Shown piece by piece: positions 14,960 through 23,577 of a stretch of DNA of 23,952 nt. The notes beneath the pieces are model-generated. The model did no database searches, had not been told where the DNA came from, and worked only from the letters and a program-made list of their open reading frames with translations. A program made the position numbers and the translations under genes. Numbering within the stretch: the first letter of the stretch is position 1; each line of letters opens with the position of its first letter. This DNA comes from Mucilaginibacter sp. (lineage in GTDB: Bacteria > Bacteroidota > Bacteroidia > Sphingobacteriales > Sphingobacteriaceae). The stretch is from contig JAQBNY010000339.1 of NCBI GenBank assembly GCA_028288315.1, forward strand, positions 1-23,952. Direction: 5' to 3'.

Positions 14960-16357
14960 ATGACATTAATTACATCAATTTCCGGAATAAGAGGAACCAT
15001 AGGCGGAAAACCCGGTGAAGGATTAACGCCAATGGATATTGTGAAGTTTTCGGCCGCTTTTGGCAGGTGGGTGATTGATACTACCGGAATTAAGAAAATA
15101 GTGATAGGCAGAGATGCGCGTATTTCAGGGCAAATGGTTAACAACTTAGTTATTGGTACCTTACAAAGTATTGGTATTGATGTAATTGACCTAGGCCTAT
15201 CAACTACCCCTACAGTAGAAATTGCTGTTCCTGACCAACAAGCCGGTGGTGGCATTATTTTAACCGCCAGTCATAATCCGGGGCACTGGAATGCCTTAAA
15301 ATTGCTGAACTATAAAGGTGAATTTATCAGCGGTGAAGAAGGGCAAAAAGTACTGGAACTTGCCGAAGAAACTAACTGGGACTTTGCTGCAGTAGATGAG
15401 TTAGGGAAGGTTACCACAGACGACAGTTACATGCAAAAACATATTGACCAAATACTTGCATTGCCTTTGGTAGATGTTTTGGCAGTAAAAAGGCGAAACC
15501 TTAAAGTTGTTGTTGATTGTGTAAACTCAAGTGGAGGTATTTTTGTACCGCCACTATTAAACGCAATGGGAATTTATGAAATTGATGTATTGTATGGCGA
15601 ACCTAATGGCGATTTTCAGCACAATCCGGAACCATTACCCGAGAATTTGGTTGCGCTATCAAAGCAGGTAATTGCTACAGGTGCTCACCTGGGCATAGCT
15701 GTTGATCCGGATGTTGACCGCCTTTGTTTTGTAAACCAGGACGGCTCGATGTTTGGCGAAGAGTATACTTTGGTAGCTATTGCCGATTATATACTTCAAC
15801 ATACACCTGGTAATACAGTGTCAAATCTGTCATCAACCCGGGCGCTAAGCGACGTTACTGTCAGGTTGGGGTGCAACTATGCTGCTGCGGCAGTAGGTGA
15901 AGTGAACGTAGTTACTAAAATGAAAGAAACGAATGCCGTTATTGGGGGTGAGGGTAACGGAGGCATTATTTACCCCGAGCTGCACTATGGCCGCGATGCG
16001 CTGGTGGGTATAGCCTTGTTTTTGTCATATTTTGTTAAAACTGGTAAAACAATGTCGCAATTGAAGGATTCCTACCCCCAATATTACATGTCAAAAAATA
16101 AAATAGAATTAACCGAGGATTTGGATCTTGATCTTTTATTGAAAATGATAAAAGGCAAATACGATACTTACCCCTGCAATACGGTTGACGGCTTGAAAAT
16201 TGATTTTGAAAAGGGATGGGTCCATTTAAGAAAATCAAACACCGAACCAATAATCAGGATATATGCTGAGGCTGATAGTGAAGATACTGTTAATCAACTG
16301 GTTGAAAAAGTTAAAACCGCTGTACAGCTAATACTCCCGGCAAAAAGCATAGCTTAG
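14960..16357 (+). CDS. glmM: Phosphoglucosamine/phosphohexose mutase (GlmM-like)
   Basis: Alpha-D-phosphohexomutase of 465 aa that moves phosphate between C1 and C6 of a hexose or hexosamine. Catalytic phosphoserine Ser104 sits in TASHNP, the magnesium loop is DPDVDR (249-254), the sugar-binding loop GGEGNGG is at 329-335, and the phosphate-binding loop RKSNTEP is at 424-430. The GGEGNGG form and the following HYGRDALVG are those of the Bacteroidota/archaeal GlmM-type branch rather than classical GGEQSGH GlmM. It follows the NagB-LmbE fusion by 12 bp, so co-transcription is almost certain. In this setting it would turn HexNAc-1-phosphate from the kinases into HexNAc-6-phosphate for deacetylation. 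Preference for acetylated substrate is inferred, and a cell-wall role cannot be excluded. It is followed by the 16421 hairpin. Confidence 0.85.
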   Translation: MTLITSISGIRGTIGGKPGEGLTPMDIVKFSAAFGRWVIDTTGIKKIVIGRDARISGQMVNNLVIGTLQSIGIDVIDLGLSTTPTVEIAVPDQQAGGGIILTASHNPGHWNALKLLNYKGEFISGEEGQKVLELAEETNWDFAAVDELGKVTTDDSYMQKHIDQILALPLVDVLAVKRRNLKVVVDCVNSSGGIFVPPLLNAMGIYEIDVLYGEPNGDFQHNPEPLPENLVALSKQVIATGAHLGIAVDPDVDRLCFVNQDGSMFGEEYTLVAIADYILQHTPGNTVSNLSSTRALSDVTVRLGCNYAAAAVGEVNVVTKMKETNAVIGGEGNGGIIYPELHYGRDALVGIALFLSYFVKTGKTMSQLKDSYPQYYMSKNKIELTEDLDLDLLLKMIKGKYDTYPCNTVDGLKIDFEKGWVHLRKSNTEPIIRIYAEADSEDTVNQLVEKVKTAVQLILPAKSIA

Positions 16358-16420
16358 ATGAAGAGCCGCAAAGGGATAAACGTTCATTCTAAAAAAAACT
16401 TCCCATCAATACTTAAAAAC

Positions 16421-16457
16421 AAAAATTTGGCTTATGAATTTCATAAGCCAAATTTTT
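16421..16457. terminator. Perfect 18-bp inverted repeat, likely bidirectional terminator
   Basis: Bases 16421-16438 and 16440-16457 are exact reverse complements around one central T. The left arm starts AAAAATTTGGC and the right arm ends GCCAAATTTTT, so RNA from either strand gives a stable hairpin followed by U. It lies 63 bp after the mutase stop and only 23 bp before the LacI 2 start codon, so it probably ends the upstream operon and attenuates read-through into the regulator. Confidence 0.75.
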
Positions 16458-16480
16458 AGTATATTGCTTGTTGAAGCCCA

Positions 16481-17512
16481 ATGATTACTAACAGAAATAC
16501 TCAGCCAACTATTAAGGAAATTGCTAAAAGGCTTAAAATTGCTCCATCAACAGTTTCCCGGGCATTACATGATCACCCCAGTATAAGTTGGGTTACAACT
16601 ATGCGTGTGCAAAAACTCGCGCAAGAGTTAAACTATGAACCCAATCTATCGGCCATTTCTTTTAAGCAACGCAAATCATTCAATATTGGCGTTCTGTTAC
16701 CAAACCTTTCAGAAGTGTTTTTCTCTACCGCCTTATATGGTATCGAAGATATGGCGAGTACCAAAAAATACAATGTGCTTATTGGCCAATCGTTAGATGA
16801 TCCACAACGCGAGGAGCGCATTTTGCTTTCAATGAAAAACTCAAGAGTTGATGGGATGATCGTGTCTGTTGGTAAAAACACCATTAATTACGATCATTTC
16901 GACCTTTTGCAAAAGTGTAATATTCCCATTGTTTTTTTTGACTGTATCCCCGAAAGGAAAGATATCCATTTTACAGCCTGCAATTTGCAAATTGGTATGT
17001 TAATGGCTATAAACAAGCTTGTTGAAAAAGGGATAACAAACATTGCACTTATTAACGGCCCTAAGCAATTGGTAGCCAGTAAACAAAGGCAGCAAATATA
17101 TTTCCAGGGCCTGAAAAAAAACAATCTTCCATATGATGAGAAGTTGATCGGGTTTACCGATCTTTCAAAAAAAGGTAACCAGCAGGCTATGATTGACTTA
17201 CTCAAGCTTGAGAATAGACCTACAGCAATAATTACATTTAATGATTACCTGGCTTTGGATGCCATTGCCATTGCTAAAGAACAAAACCTGGTAATTAATA
17301 AAGATATTTTTTTCATCAGTTTTGCCAATTTGCCCATATGGGAGTATATGGATGACCGCCCCATGGCATCCATAGAGCAGTTCCCCTACAAACAGGGTGA
17401 GCAAGCTGCTAAAATCCTCTTTTCGTTAATTGATAGTTTACAAAACGACCAGCCCATTATGGATTATCAACAGATTATTTTTGAGTCGAAATTGATTGCT
17501 ACGCTTCAGTAA
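16481..17512 (+). CDS. LacI-family transcriptional regulator 2
   Basis: DNA-binding regulator of 343 aa. The helix-turn-helix is at residues 10-30 (TIKEIAKRLKIAPSTVSRAL), followed by a hinge (HDHPSIS...LAQELNYEPN) and an effector domain. That domain includes NIGVLLPNLSEVFFS, DGMIVSVGK, IVFFDCIPE, ALINGP, and AIITFNDYLALDAI followed by FISFANLPIWEYMDDRPMASIEQ, the usual LacI/GalR sugar-binding fold. The recognition helix Ala-Pro-Ser-Thr-Val-Ser-Arg-Ala differs from that of regulator 1, implying a different operator. The nearest candidates are the two GCAACCGTTTGC sites 240 bp downstream, ahead of kinase 2-susC-susD. The start ATG 16481 is 23 bp after a strong hairpin, with no clear promoter between. 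Expression may depend on read-through or on a promoter embedded in the repeat. Confidence 0.9.
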   Translation: MITNRNTQPTIKEIAKRLKIAPSTVSRALHDHPSISWVTTMRVQKLAQELNYEPNLSAISFKQRKSFNIGVLLPNLSEVFFSTALYGIEDMASTKKYNVLIGQSLDDPQREERILLSMKNSRVDGMIVSVGKNTINYDHFDLLQKCNIPIVFFDCIPERKDIHFTACNLQIGMLMAINKLVEKGITNIALINGPKQLVASKQRQQIYFQGLKKNNLPYDEKLIGFTDLSKKGNQQAMIDLLKLENRPTAIITFNDYLALDAIAIAKEQNLVINKDIFFISFANLPIWEYMDDRPMASIEQFPYKQGEQAAKILFSLIDSLQNDQPIMDYQQIIFESKLIATLQ

Positions 17513-17681
17513 AATAGGCGAAAATTAAATATTGTTGTCAATTGATATTGATTTTTAACAAAAATATTGCCTTTGCACGTCTTAAATATTCAAAATCATT
17601 CAATTTTGCGGCTTAAAATTCATCAGTTTTAAGTCTAAATTGTAAAATTGCCTAAATAGTGTACAAAATACACTTTTGTTT

Positions 17682-17702
17682 TGGCATTTATTGCCATTTT
17701 TC
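17682..17702 (+). terminator. Weak hairpin with T tract after LacI regulator 2
   Basis: TGGCA (17682-17686) and TGCCA (17692-17696) form a five-pair stem with loop TTTAT, followed by six T. The stem is short, so this is at most a weak terminator. Confidence 0.35.
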
Positions 17703-17751
17703 CAAGTAAAATCCTAAAAAGTTAGCATTTTAAGCATAAAACGCAATTTAT

Positions 17752-17784
17752 GCAACCGTTTGCACAATTTACGCAACCGTTTGC
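17752..17784. promoter_or_regulatory. Tandem LacI-type operators, GCAACCGTTTGC x2
   Basis: The exact 12-mer GCAACCGTTTGC occurs at 17752-17763 and 17773-17784, centres 21 bp apart (two helical turns), so bound dimers would sit on the same face of DNA. Each is a GCAA-n-CG-n-TTGC palindrome, the classical LacI/GalR operator form. The flanking CAATTTA is repeated too. They lie 115-147 bp before the kinase 2 start and are the likely targets of LacI regulator 2. Confidence 0.8.
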
Positions 17785-17845
17785 TTAGGGTTGTGCAGAG
17801 TGTTAACTTATTATTAATCCCCATATTGTATAAGGTTAACAAAAC

Positions 17846-17878
17846 AGCCGGAGTAGCTTTTTAAAAAAATAACCGGCT
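17846..17878 (+). repeat. Leader hairpin before kinase 2
   Basis: AGCCGG (17846-17851) pairs with CCGGCT (17873-17878); the interior has T and A runs that can extend the stem. It ends 20 bp before the kinase 2 ATG, so it would sit in the 5' leader and could affect translation or RNA stability. No known riboswitch is recognised. Confidence 0.45.
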
Positions 17879-17898
17879 TATAAAATATTTATACAATA

Positions 17899-19026
17899 AT
17901 GGATCAAACAAGCACTATATCTGATAATATTTCTGAAATTCTTTCGCAGTTTTTGATTGGAGAGGTCAACTCAATTGTACCTTATGGTACCGGGCATATC
18001 AACGAAACCTATTTTGTTAAGAGTGTTAATGCAAATGATACCGATTATCTTTTGCAGCGTATTAATCATCATATTTTTAAAAATGTATCAGTACTTATAA
18101 AAAACATTTTAACAGTAACTGCTCATCTTCGCAAAAAGCTGGAAGCCGTTGCCGGAGCTAACCCGGATCAGGAAGTACTGACGTTAGTATCTACCAGGAA
18201 TGGCGAGTACTATTACCATGATAGCAAAGGCGACTACTGGCGGATGTATTATTTTTTAGACGCCAACAGCTATGATATTTTAGAAAACCAGCAGCAGGCT
18301 TATCAGGGTGGAAGAGCATTTGGAAAGTTTCAGTGCCAACTGGTTGATCTGAATGTGAATTTAATACAAGAAACTATTCCTAATTTCCATAATGTTCAGC
18401 TCAGGTATAACCGGTTTGAACAGGTTTTACAGGGTGACAAAGCTAATAGCAGAGCGCAAAATACTACTGCCGAAATAGCATTTGTTAGGGAACGGGCCGA
18501 AAATATGGTGCAGGCCTGGCAAAAACTTTTACAGTTACCAGTAAGAGTAATTCATAACGATACCAAATTCAATAATGTTTTATTAAATAAGGATGACCGC
18601 GTGCAATGTGTAATTGACCTGGATACGGTAATGCCGGGTTATGTTGCCTACGATTTTGGGGACGCCATTAGAACCATCATTAATACAGCAGCGGAGGATG
18701 AGAGGGATTTAGATAAAATAAACCTGAACATTCCCTTTTTTGAATCATACACCCAAGGGTATTTGGAAGAAGCAGCTTCTTTTCTTACCGATGAAGAAGC
18801 CGAATCGCTTTTAACAGGGGTGTACCTCATTACTTACGAGCAAATAGTTCGCTTCCTGACGGATTATTTGGAAAACGATGTGTATTACAAAATACATTTT
18901 CCTGAACATAATCTTCAACGTACCCAGGCACAAATAGAATTACTTAAAAAATTGGAGGCTTCAGGCGATGAATTGCTAAAGATAATTAAGGGTATAATTA
19001 AAAAAGACAAGCTGATCAGTAACTAA
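17899..19026 (+). CDS. N-acetylhexosamine 1-kinase-like protein 2 (APH fold)
   Basis: A 375-aa paralogue of the kinase at 11846, clearly similar along its whole length. Shared features are GTGHINETYFVKSV at 30-43, DYLLQRINHHIFKNV, YQGGRAFGKFQ, the catalytic HNDTKFNN (His219, Asn220, Asp221), VIDLDTVMPGYVAYDFGDAIRT with Asp240 and Asp242, and a C-terminal VYYKIHFPEHNLQRT. All residues expected for ATP and sugar phosphate transfer are present. Its sugar-contacting middle region (residues 120-215) differs most from copy 1, so the two may prefer different HexNAc sugars. It stands directly before susC (52 bp) and behind its own operator pair, placing it under control different from copy 1. Expected product is HexNAc-1-phosphate; specificity is unknown. 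A neutral-sugar 1-kinase role is less likely but possible. Confidence 0.8.
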   Translation: MDQTSTISDNISEILSQFLIGEVNSIVPYGTGHINETYFVKSVNANDTDYLLQRINHHIFKNVSVLIKNILTVTAHLRKKLEAVAGANPDQEVLTLVSTRNGEYYYHDSKGDYWRMYYFLDANSYDILENQQQAYQGGRAFGKFQCQLVDLNVNLIQETIPNFHNVQLRYNRFEQVLQGDKANSRAQNTTAEIAFVRERAENMVQAWQKLLQLPVRVIHNDTKFNNVLLNKDDRVQCVIDLDTVMPGYVAYDFGDAIRTIINTAAEDERDLDKINLNIPFFESYTQGYLEEAASFLTDEEAESLLTGVYLITYEQIVRFLTDYLENDVYYKIHFPEHNLQRTQAQIELLKKLEASGDELLKIIKGIIKKDKLISN

Positions 19027-19051
19027 TAATAAGTAATAATGCAACACTAAA

Positions 19052-19075
19052 ACTAACGAAACTAACTAACGAAAC
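19052..19075. repeat. Short direct repeat in the susC leader
   Basis: ACTAACGAAAC occurs at 19052-19062 and 19065-19075, ending three bases before the susC ATG. The leader has no Shine-Dalgarno motif; this A-rich repeat occupies its place. It may act as an unstructured translation enhancer, which is an inference. Confidence 0.4.
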
Positions 19076-19078
19076 ACT

Positions 19079-22000
19079 ATGATTAAAAAACTAACTCAAA
19101 AACAAATCAGGTTCATTCGCATGAGCATGATTTTCATTATCAGTACAGCGCTCATGAGTATGATAAATGAAAATGCCCACGCAACAGTGAAACCCAAGGC
19201 AACCGTCAAACAGACTGTGGACTTGGTGGTTAAAGGTGTTGTAAAAGACAAGGATGGCCCACTGCCAAGTGTAACAGTAAGCCTAAAAGGCAGCACCAAG
19301 GTTTTTACCGCTACAGATATCAACGGTAATTTTAGCTTGAAAGTTCCGGAAGATGGTGTATTGGTTTTCAAAGCCATTGGGTTTGCCACACAGGAAGTAC
19401 CTGTTAACGGAAAATCAACTATTAATGTAGTACTACAGGGAAGTGTATCGGCCTTGAACGAAGTGGTGGTGGTAGGCTATACCTCTAAGGCATTATCCCA
19501 ACTCTCCAGTTCAGTATCGGTTGTATCCGGCGAAAAATTACGTGATGTAACTTCTAACGACGTGAACAGCATGTTGCAAGGTAAGGCTCCTGGTGTTATT
19601 GTATCAAGCGCCTCGGGTAGTCCTGGTGCGCAGCCTAGTGTTGTAATAAGGGGATCAAGCTCTATTACAGCCGGTTCAGCGCCATTATATGTGGTTGACG
19701 GCGTTATTGGTGGCACTGCTAATCCAAATGATGTTGAATCAGTAACTATCCTGAAGGATGCTGCTGCAACCGGATTGTATGGTTCAAGGGCAGCTAATGG
19801 TGTTATTATCATCACTACTAAATCAGGCAAAGCCGGTAAAAACCAGGTTAACTTTAGCCTTACTACTGGTGTAAATGATGCTACCACGGGGAATTTTAAA
19901 TTGATGAATGGGCAACAGCTTTATGATTATCAAAAAACGTTTTATGACCCGGCAACATTTAACAGGGACAGGCCGGCCAGTTTGCTATCAAATAATACCA
20001 ACTGGATGAACCTGGCTTTTAGAACGGCACTTACACAAAACTATACGGTATCCGTATCCGGAGGTTCAGAAAGAACCCAGGTTTATGTTTCCGGAAACTA
20101 CTATAATGAACAAGGAACGCTACGGACAACTTTTAACCAGGCATATAATTTAAGAGCCAATGTAACGCATAAGATCAGCGATAAATTTAAATTAAGCGTT
20201 AGATTAAATACCGGGTTCCGCAGAACAGCTGACGATGCTTCAGGTAACTATGGAGCTATTGTAGGCGCTACCCGTAACCTGCCATGGGATTATCCTTATA
20301 ACCCGGATGGATCTATACGTGAGGGTACGGAAGCTAATTGGCTGGGCAGAGAGCATGATAACTTCTTGCATGGCTGGCAGTACAATTTAAATGACACAAA
20401 ACAAACGTTCCTTAACGGCGATGTAAGATTGGATTATTACATTACTCCGGGACTGTCTTTCAGTAGCAGCAACAGAGCTGGATACACAAATTCAAAAGGT
20501 GAGCTCTATTATGATGTTAGATCAAAGGCTGGTATGGGCCTGGGACAATTAATTAATAATTTAAGTTTCCAGAGCAACCTTATCACTTCAAACCAGTTAC
20601 ATTACGAAAAAAACATTGGTAAAAATAGTTTCAGCGCCATTGCCGTAGCTGAAGCCGAAACAAATTATGCTGATGCTAATAGTCTTTTAGGCCAGGGATT
20701 GGTTGCAGGTTTGCATGTAATGAATGCCGCATCTACTATTCTTAGTTCAGGAGCTTTAAATGGCTCAACCAATGAGAATTCATTCAGCAAGGGATTGGTT
20801 CAGGTCGACTACAACTATGATAATCGTTACTTTTTGGTAGGCTCATATATTAATGAAGCTTCATCAAGATTTGGCGCCAATAAGCGTGCGGGTAACTTCT
20901 TTACTTTGGGAAGTTCATGGATACTGAGCAATGAAGGTTTTATGAAAGACCAAAAAACATTTGATCTGTTAAAGCTGAGAGCAAGCTACGGACAAACCGG
21001 TAATGCTCAAATTGGTAACTATCAAACTCTTGGTTTATACAGCTTCTCGTCACAATATGCCGGTTATTCAGCTTCAGTGCCAGCACAACTGGCTAATCCT
21101 GACTTAACTTGGGAAAAGGCAAAAACTGTTGACGTTGGTTTGGATGTAAGCATATTTAAAAGAATAACCTTAAATGTGGATGTGTATGACAAAACATCAG
21201 CCGCATTATTGCTGAATGTACAGTTACCATATACCAGCGGATATAGCTCTGTAATACAAAATGTAGGTTCTGTTCAAAATCGCGGACTTGAACTTAATTT
21301 AAGTACGGTTAATTTGAAAGGAAAATTTAATTGGGAAACCAATTTCAACATAGCCTTCAACCGTAGTAAGGTAATTAAACTTGATCAGGGAAAAGACATT
21401 ATTACAGATAATGGATTTTCGCCACCAACTATAGTAAGTGTTGGGCATGATTTAAATAGCTTTTATATGCGTAAATGGGCAGGTGTTGATCCGGCAAATG
21501 GCGATCCGCTTTGGGAAAAAGTTACAACTGATGCCAGCGGCAACAAGGTTGTTACTAAAACCAATGTACTGAGTGATGCAACACCTCAATTTGTAGGGTC
21601 GTTCTCACCAAAGTTCACCGGTGGTTTTATGAATACGTTCGGTTATAAATCATTTACACTGAGTGCATTCTTTAACTTTGTTAGCGGTAATATGGTGTTT
21701 AATTCGTCAAGACAAAACTTTGATTCGGACGGTGCCTATGAAACCGTAAACAGTATACAAATGGTTGATGGCTGGAGTAGATGGACAAAACCCGGTGATA
21801 TTGCTACCCATCCAAAAGCAGTGTTTGGCGGTAACAAAAACTCCAATAAAATTAGCTCACGTTACCTGGAAGATGGCAGTTACTTAAGGTTACGTAACGT
21901 AATGTTTGGTTATGATTTGCCTAAAAACTTTCTGTCGCGCATTAAAGTGTCAAGTGCGAGAGTATTTGTGAGTGGTGACAACCTATGGACGCTGACTAAG

Positions 22001-22108
22001 TATTCAGGTATGGATCCTGAAATAGCTTTGGGCCCTGGCGGAGGTAATTCTGTAGACAGGTATCCTATCAGCAGAAAAGTATTGTTTGGTATTAACCTTG
22101 GATTATAA
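19079..22108 (+). CDS. susC: SusC/RagA-type TonB-dependent outer-membrane transporter
   Basis: Outer-membrane glycan importer of 1009 aa. Residues 1 to about 35 form a signal peptide ending AHA. Residues about 47-120 are a carboxypeptidase-regulatory-like beta sandwich (VVKGVVKDKDGPLPSVTV to INVVLQG). They are followed by the TonB-box-like NEVVVVGY (127-134), a plug domain with SVVIRG, PLYVVDGVIGG and GLYGSRAANGVIIITTKSG, and a 22-strand barrel ending KVLFGINLGL. There is no N-terminal STN domain, so signalling through an anti-sigma factor is not expected; control is presumably by LacI regulator 2. It pairs with the SusD gene 8 bp downstream. The neighbouring HexNAc kinase suggests a GlcNAc- or GalNAc-containing glycan as cargo. 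Length and domain order are typical for the family. Confidence 0.95.
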   Translation: MIKKLTQKQIRFIRMSMIFIISTALMSMINENAHATVKPKATVKQTVDLVVKGVVKDKDGPLPSVTVSLKGSTKVFTATDINGNFSLKVPEDGVLVFKAIGFATQEVPVNGKSTINVVLQGSVSALNEVVVVGYTSKALSQLSSSVSVVSGEKLRDVTSNDVNSMLQGKAPGVIVSSASGSPGAQPSVVIRGSSSITAGSAPLYVVDGVIGGTANPNDVESVTILKDAAATGLYGSRAANGVIIITTKSGKAGKNQVNFSLTTGVNDATTGNFKLMNGQQLYDYQKTFYDPATFNRDRPASLLSNNTNWMNLAFRTALTQNYTVSVSGGSERTQVYVSGNYYNEQGTLRTTFNQAYNLRANVTHKISDKFKLSVRLNTGFRRTADDASGNYGAIVGATRNLPWDYPYNPDGSIREGTEANWLGREHDNFLHGWQYNLNDTKQTFLNGDVRLDYYITPGLSFSSSNRAGYTNSKGELYYDVRSKAGMGLGQLINNLSFQSNLITSNQLHYEKNIGKNSFSAIAVAEAETNYADANSLLGQGLVAGLHVMNAASTILSSGALNGSTNENSFSKGLVQVDYNYDNRYFLVGSYINEASSRFGANKRAGNFFTLGSSWILSNEGFMKDQKTFDLLKLRASYGQTGNAQIGNYQTLGLYSFSSQYAGYSASVPAQLANPDLTWEKAKTVDVGLDVSIFKRITLNVDVYDKTSAALLLNVQLPYTSGYSSVIQNVGSVQNRGLELNLSTVNLKGKFNWETNFNIAFNRSKVIKLDQGKDIITDNGFSPPTIVSVGHDLNSFYMRKWAGVDPANGDPLWEKVTTDASGNKVVTKTNVLSDATPQFVGSFSPKFTGGFMNTFGYKSFTLSAFFNFVSGNMVFNSSRQNFDSDGAYETVNSIQMVDGWSRWTKPGDIATHPKAVFGGNKNSNKISSRYLEDGSYLRLRNVMFGYDLPKNFLSRIKVSSARVFVSGDNLWTLTKYSGMDPEIALGPGGGNSVDRYPISRKVLFGINLGL

Positions 22109-22116
22109 TAAGAACG

Positions 22117-23577
22117 ATGAAGACATATTTAAAAAAAGGATTATTAGTTGCCATGTTATTGACAACTTTCATCACCGCCTGTAAAAAGGAACTACAACCG
22201 TATGACAGTAAAACCGACGCTAATGCGTTAGCAGGCCCCGACGACTTACAAACTGCTACTTATGGCGTTTATGCAGGATTGGTTAATGCAGATTATACAC
22301 GCTTTGAACACATTTTAGGCGAATATCAAAGTGATGATGTTGCTTTAAGCGGTACTACCACCGATCCATTGTATAACGTATATAACTATACTGATTTCCC
22401 CGGTAATAATATCACCACCTCGTTTTGGCGCCAGGCTTATAAGGTTATATTTTCAGCAAACCAGATTATTGAGCGTATCCCTGATGGGCAATCGTCTGCA
22501 TTAGATCAGTTAAAGGGCGAAAATCTGTATCTGCGTGCAATGGCTCATTTTGATCTGGTAAGATTTTTTGGCCGTCCGTATCCGCAAGGAAGTGGAAACA
22601 ACCCCGGCGTTGTAATTGCAAACAGTACCAAAGGCGCGGCTTTGCCAAGTCGTAGTACAGTAAAAGAGGTTTATGACTTCATGATAGCCGATCTGTTAAA
22701 AGCAGCAACCCTGATGACCGTAAGTAAAGATTCAAGGTTTGCTTCAAAAGAAGTGGCTTATGCATTACTTGCACGTTTGTATCTGTTTAATGAGGATAAT
22801 GCCAATGCTATAAAGTACGCCAACATGGTTATTGACTCAAAGCGTTACCAGTTATTAGCTACAGAGCCTTATAAGAAATATTTTACTGCTGTTCCTGAAA
22901 GTAATACCGAAACTATTTTCGCTATCAGACATACTGTTGCCGATAACAGGGCTAAAGCCGCTATCGGATCAATGTATTATAATGACCCGGTTAGTCAGGC
23001 AACCGGATGGGGCGAAATGTACGCATCATTATCATACGTTAATCTGCTGAATACCTATCCTAACGATGCTCGCCACAGCTTTATTGAATTACAGCGCGGG
23101 CCAGCTGGCGATACATTGAAACGCGGTAACGTGCCTAAGTTTTATATTAATAAATACAACTGGCAGGAAAATGTTGCTAACTTAAGCTCACCGGTGTTCC
23201 TTCGCTTGGCCGAAATGTATATGATAAGGGCTGAAGCTAATGCTAAATTAGGTAATAACCAGGCTGCTATTGATGATGTAAACCTGATCAGACAGCGTGC
23301 TGGCCTGAGCGGAACACAGCTATATACTGTTGCTGATCTGAAAGGACATGCCTCTGTGTTAGATGTGGTATTAGAAGAGCGCAGACTTGAATTTGCCTGG
23401 GAAGCCCAGCGTCCTGGTGATCTTTTCAGAAACAACCGCCCAATGGTTAGGGCTTACCCGGGTTTCCACAGTCTTGACAGGTATAATCAAACGGTTCTTC
23501 CAACAGCTGACCGTGTTATATTCTTAATACCAAGCCGTGAACTCAGCCTTAATCCAAACTTAGTGCCTAACCCGTAA
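22117..23577 (+). CDS. susD: SusD/RagB-type surface glycan-binding lipoprotein
   Basis: Outer-membrane lipoprotein of 486 aa that closes over the SusC pore and captures the glycan. Residues 1-22 are a lipoprotein signal with lipobox ITAC (Cys22) after a hydrophobic core (LLVAMLLTTF). Then come the SusD N-terminal helical repeats (YGVYAGL, RAMAHFDLVRFFGRPYPQ, ASKEVAYALLARLYLF) and the C-terminal RagB/SusD domain (FLRLAEMYMIRAEANAKLGN, INLIRQRAG-like VNLIRQRAGL, VVLEERRLEFAWEAQRPGDLFRN). The sequence ends LNPNLVPNP, as usual. It is coupled to the next gene: its TAA and the following ATG share a base. Ligand residues cannot be assigned from sequence. Confidence 0.95.
   Translation: MKTYLKKGLLVAMLLTTFITACKKELQPYDSKTDANALAGPDDLQTATYGVYAGLVNADYTRFEHILGEYQSDDVALSGTTTDPLYNVYNYTDFPGNNITTSFWRQAYKVIFSANQIIERIPDGQSSALDQLKGENLYLRAMAHFDLVRFFGRPYPQGSGNNPGVVIANSTKGAALPSRSTVKEVYDFMIADLLKAATLMTVSKDSRFASKEVAYALLARLYLFNEDNANAIKYANMVIDSKRYQLLATEPYKKYFTAVPESNTETIFAIRHTVADNRAKAAIGSMYYNDPVSQATGWGEMYASLSYVNLLNTYPNDARHSFIELQRGPAGDTLKRGNVPKFYINKYNWQENVANLSSPVFLRLAEMYMIRAEANAKLGNNQAAIDDVNLIRQRAGLSGTQLYTVADLKGHASVLDVVLEERRLEFAWEAQRPGDLFRNNRPMVRAYPGFHSLDRYNQTVLPTADRVIFLIPSRELSLNPNLVPNP

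Larger units (their letters stand above)
17513..17898. other. Regulatory interval upstream of kinase 2-susC-susD
   Basis: A 386-bp AT-rich gap with no supported ORF. In order it holds: an inverted repeat AGTGTA-CAAAA-TACACT (17658-17674); a weak hairpin TGGCA-TTTAT-TGCCA with trailing T (17682-17702) that may end the LacI 2 transcript; the tandem LacI-type operators (17752-17784); GTTAAC repeated at 17802 and 17835; and a leader hairpin AGCCGG...CCGGCT (17846-17878). I did not find an exact TAnnTTTG element at a plausible position, so the promoter is not located. Confidence 0.6.

Noticed and set aside
17658..17674. AGTGTA-CAAAA-TACACT as a fourth copy of the TGTGTnCGnACACA operator
   Set aside because: It lacks the central CG and has different spacing, so it is not the same site class.
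19477..19887. 136-codon minus-strand open frame opposite susC
   Set aside because: It lies wholly within the susC plug region, has no family-like motifs, and is a codon-usage shadow.
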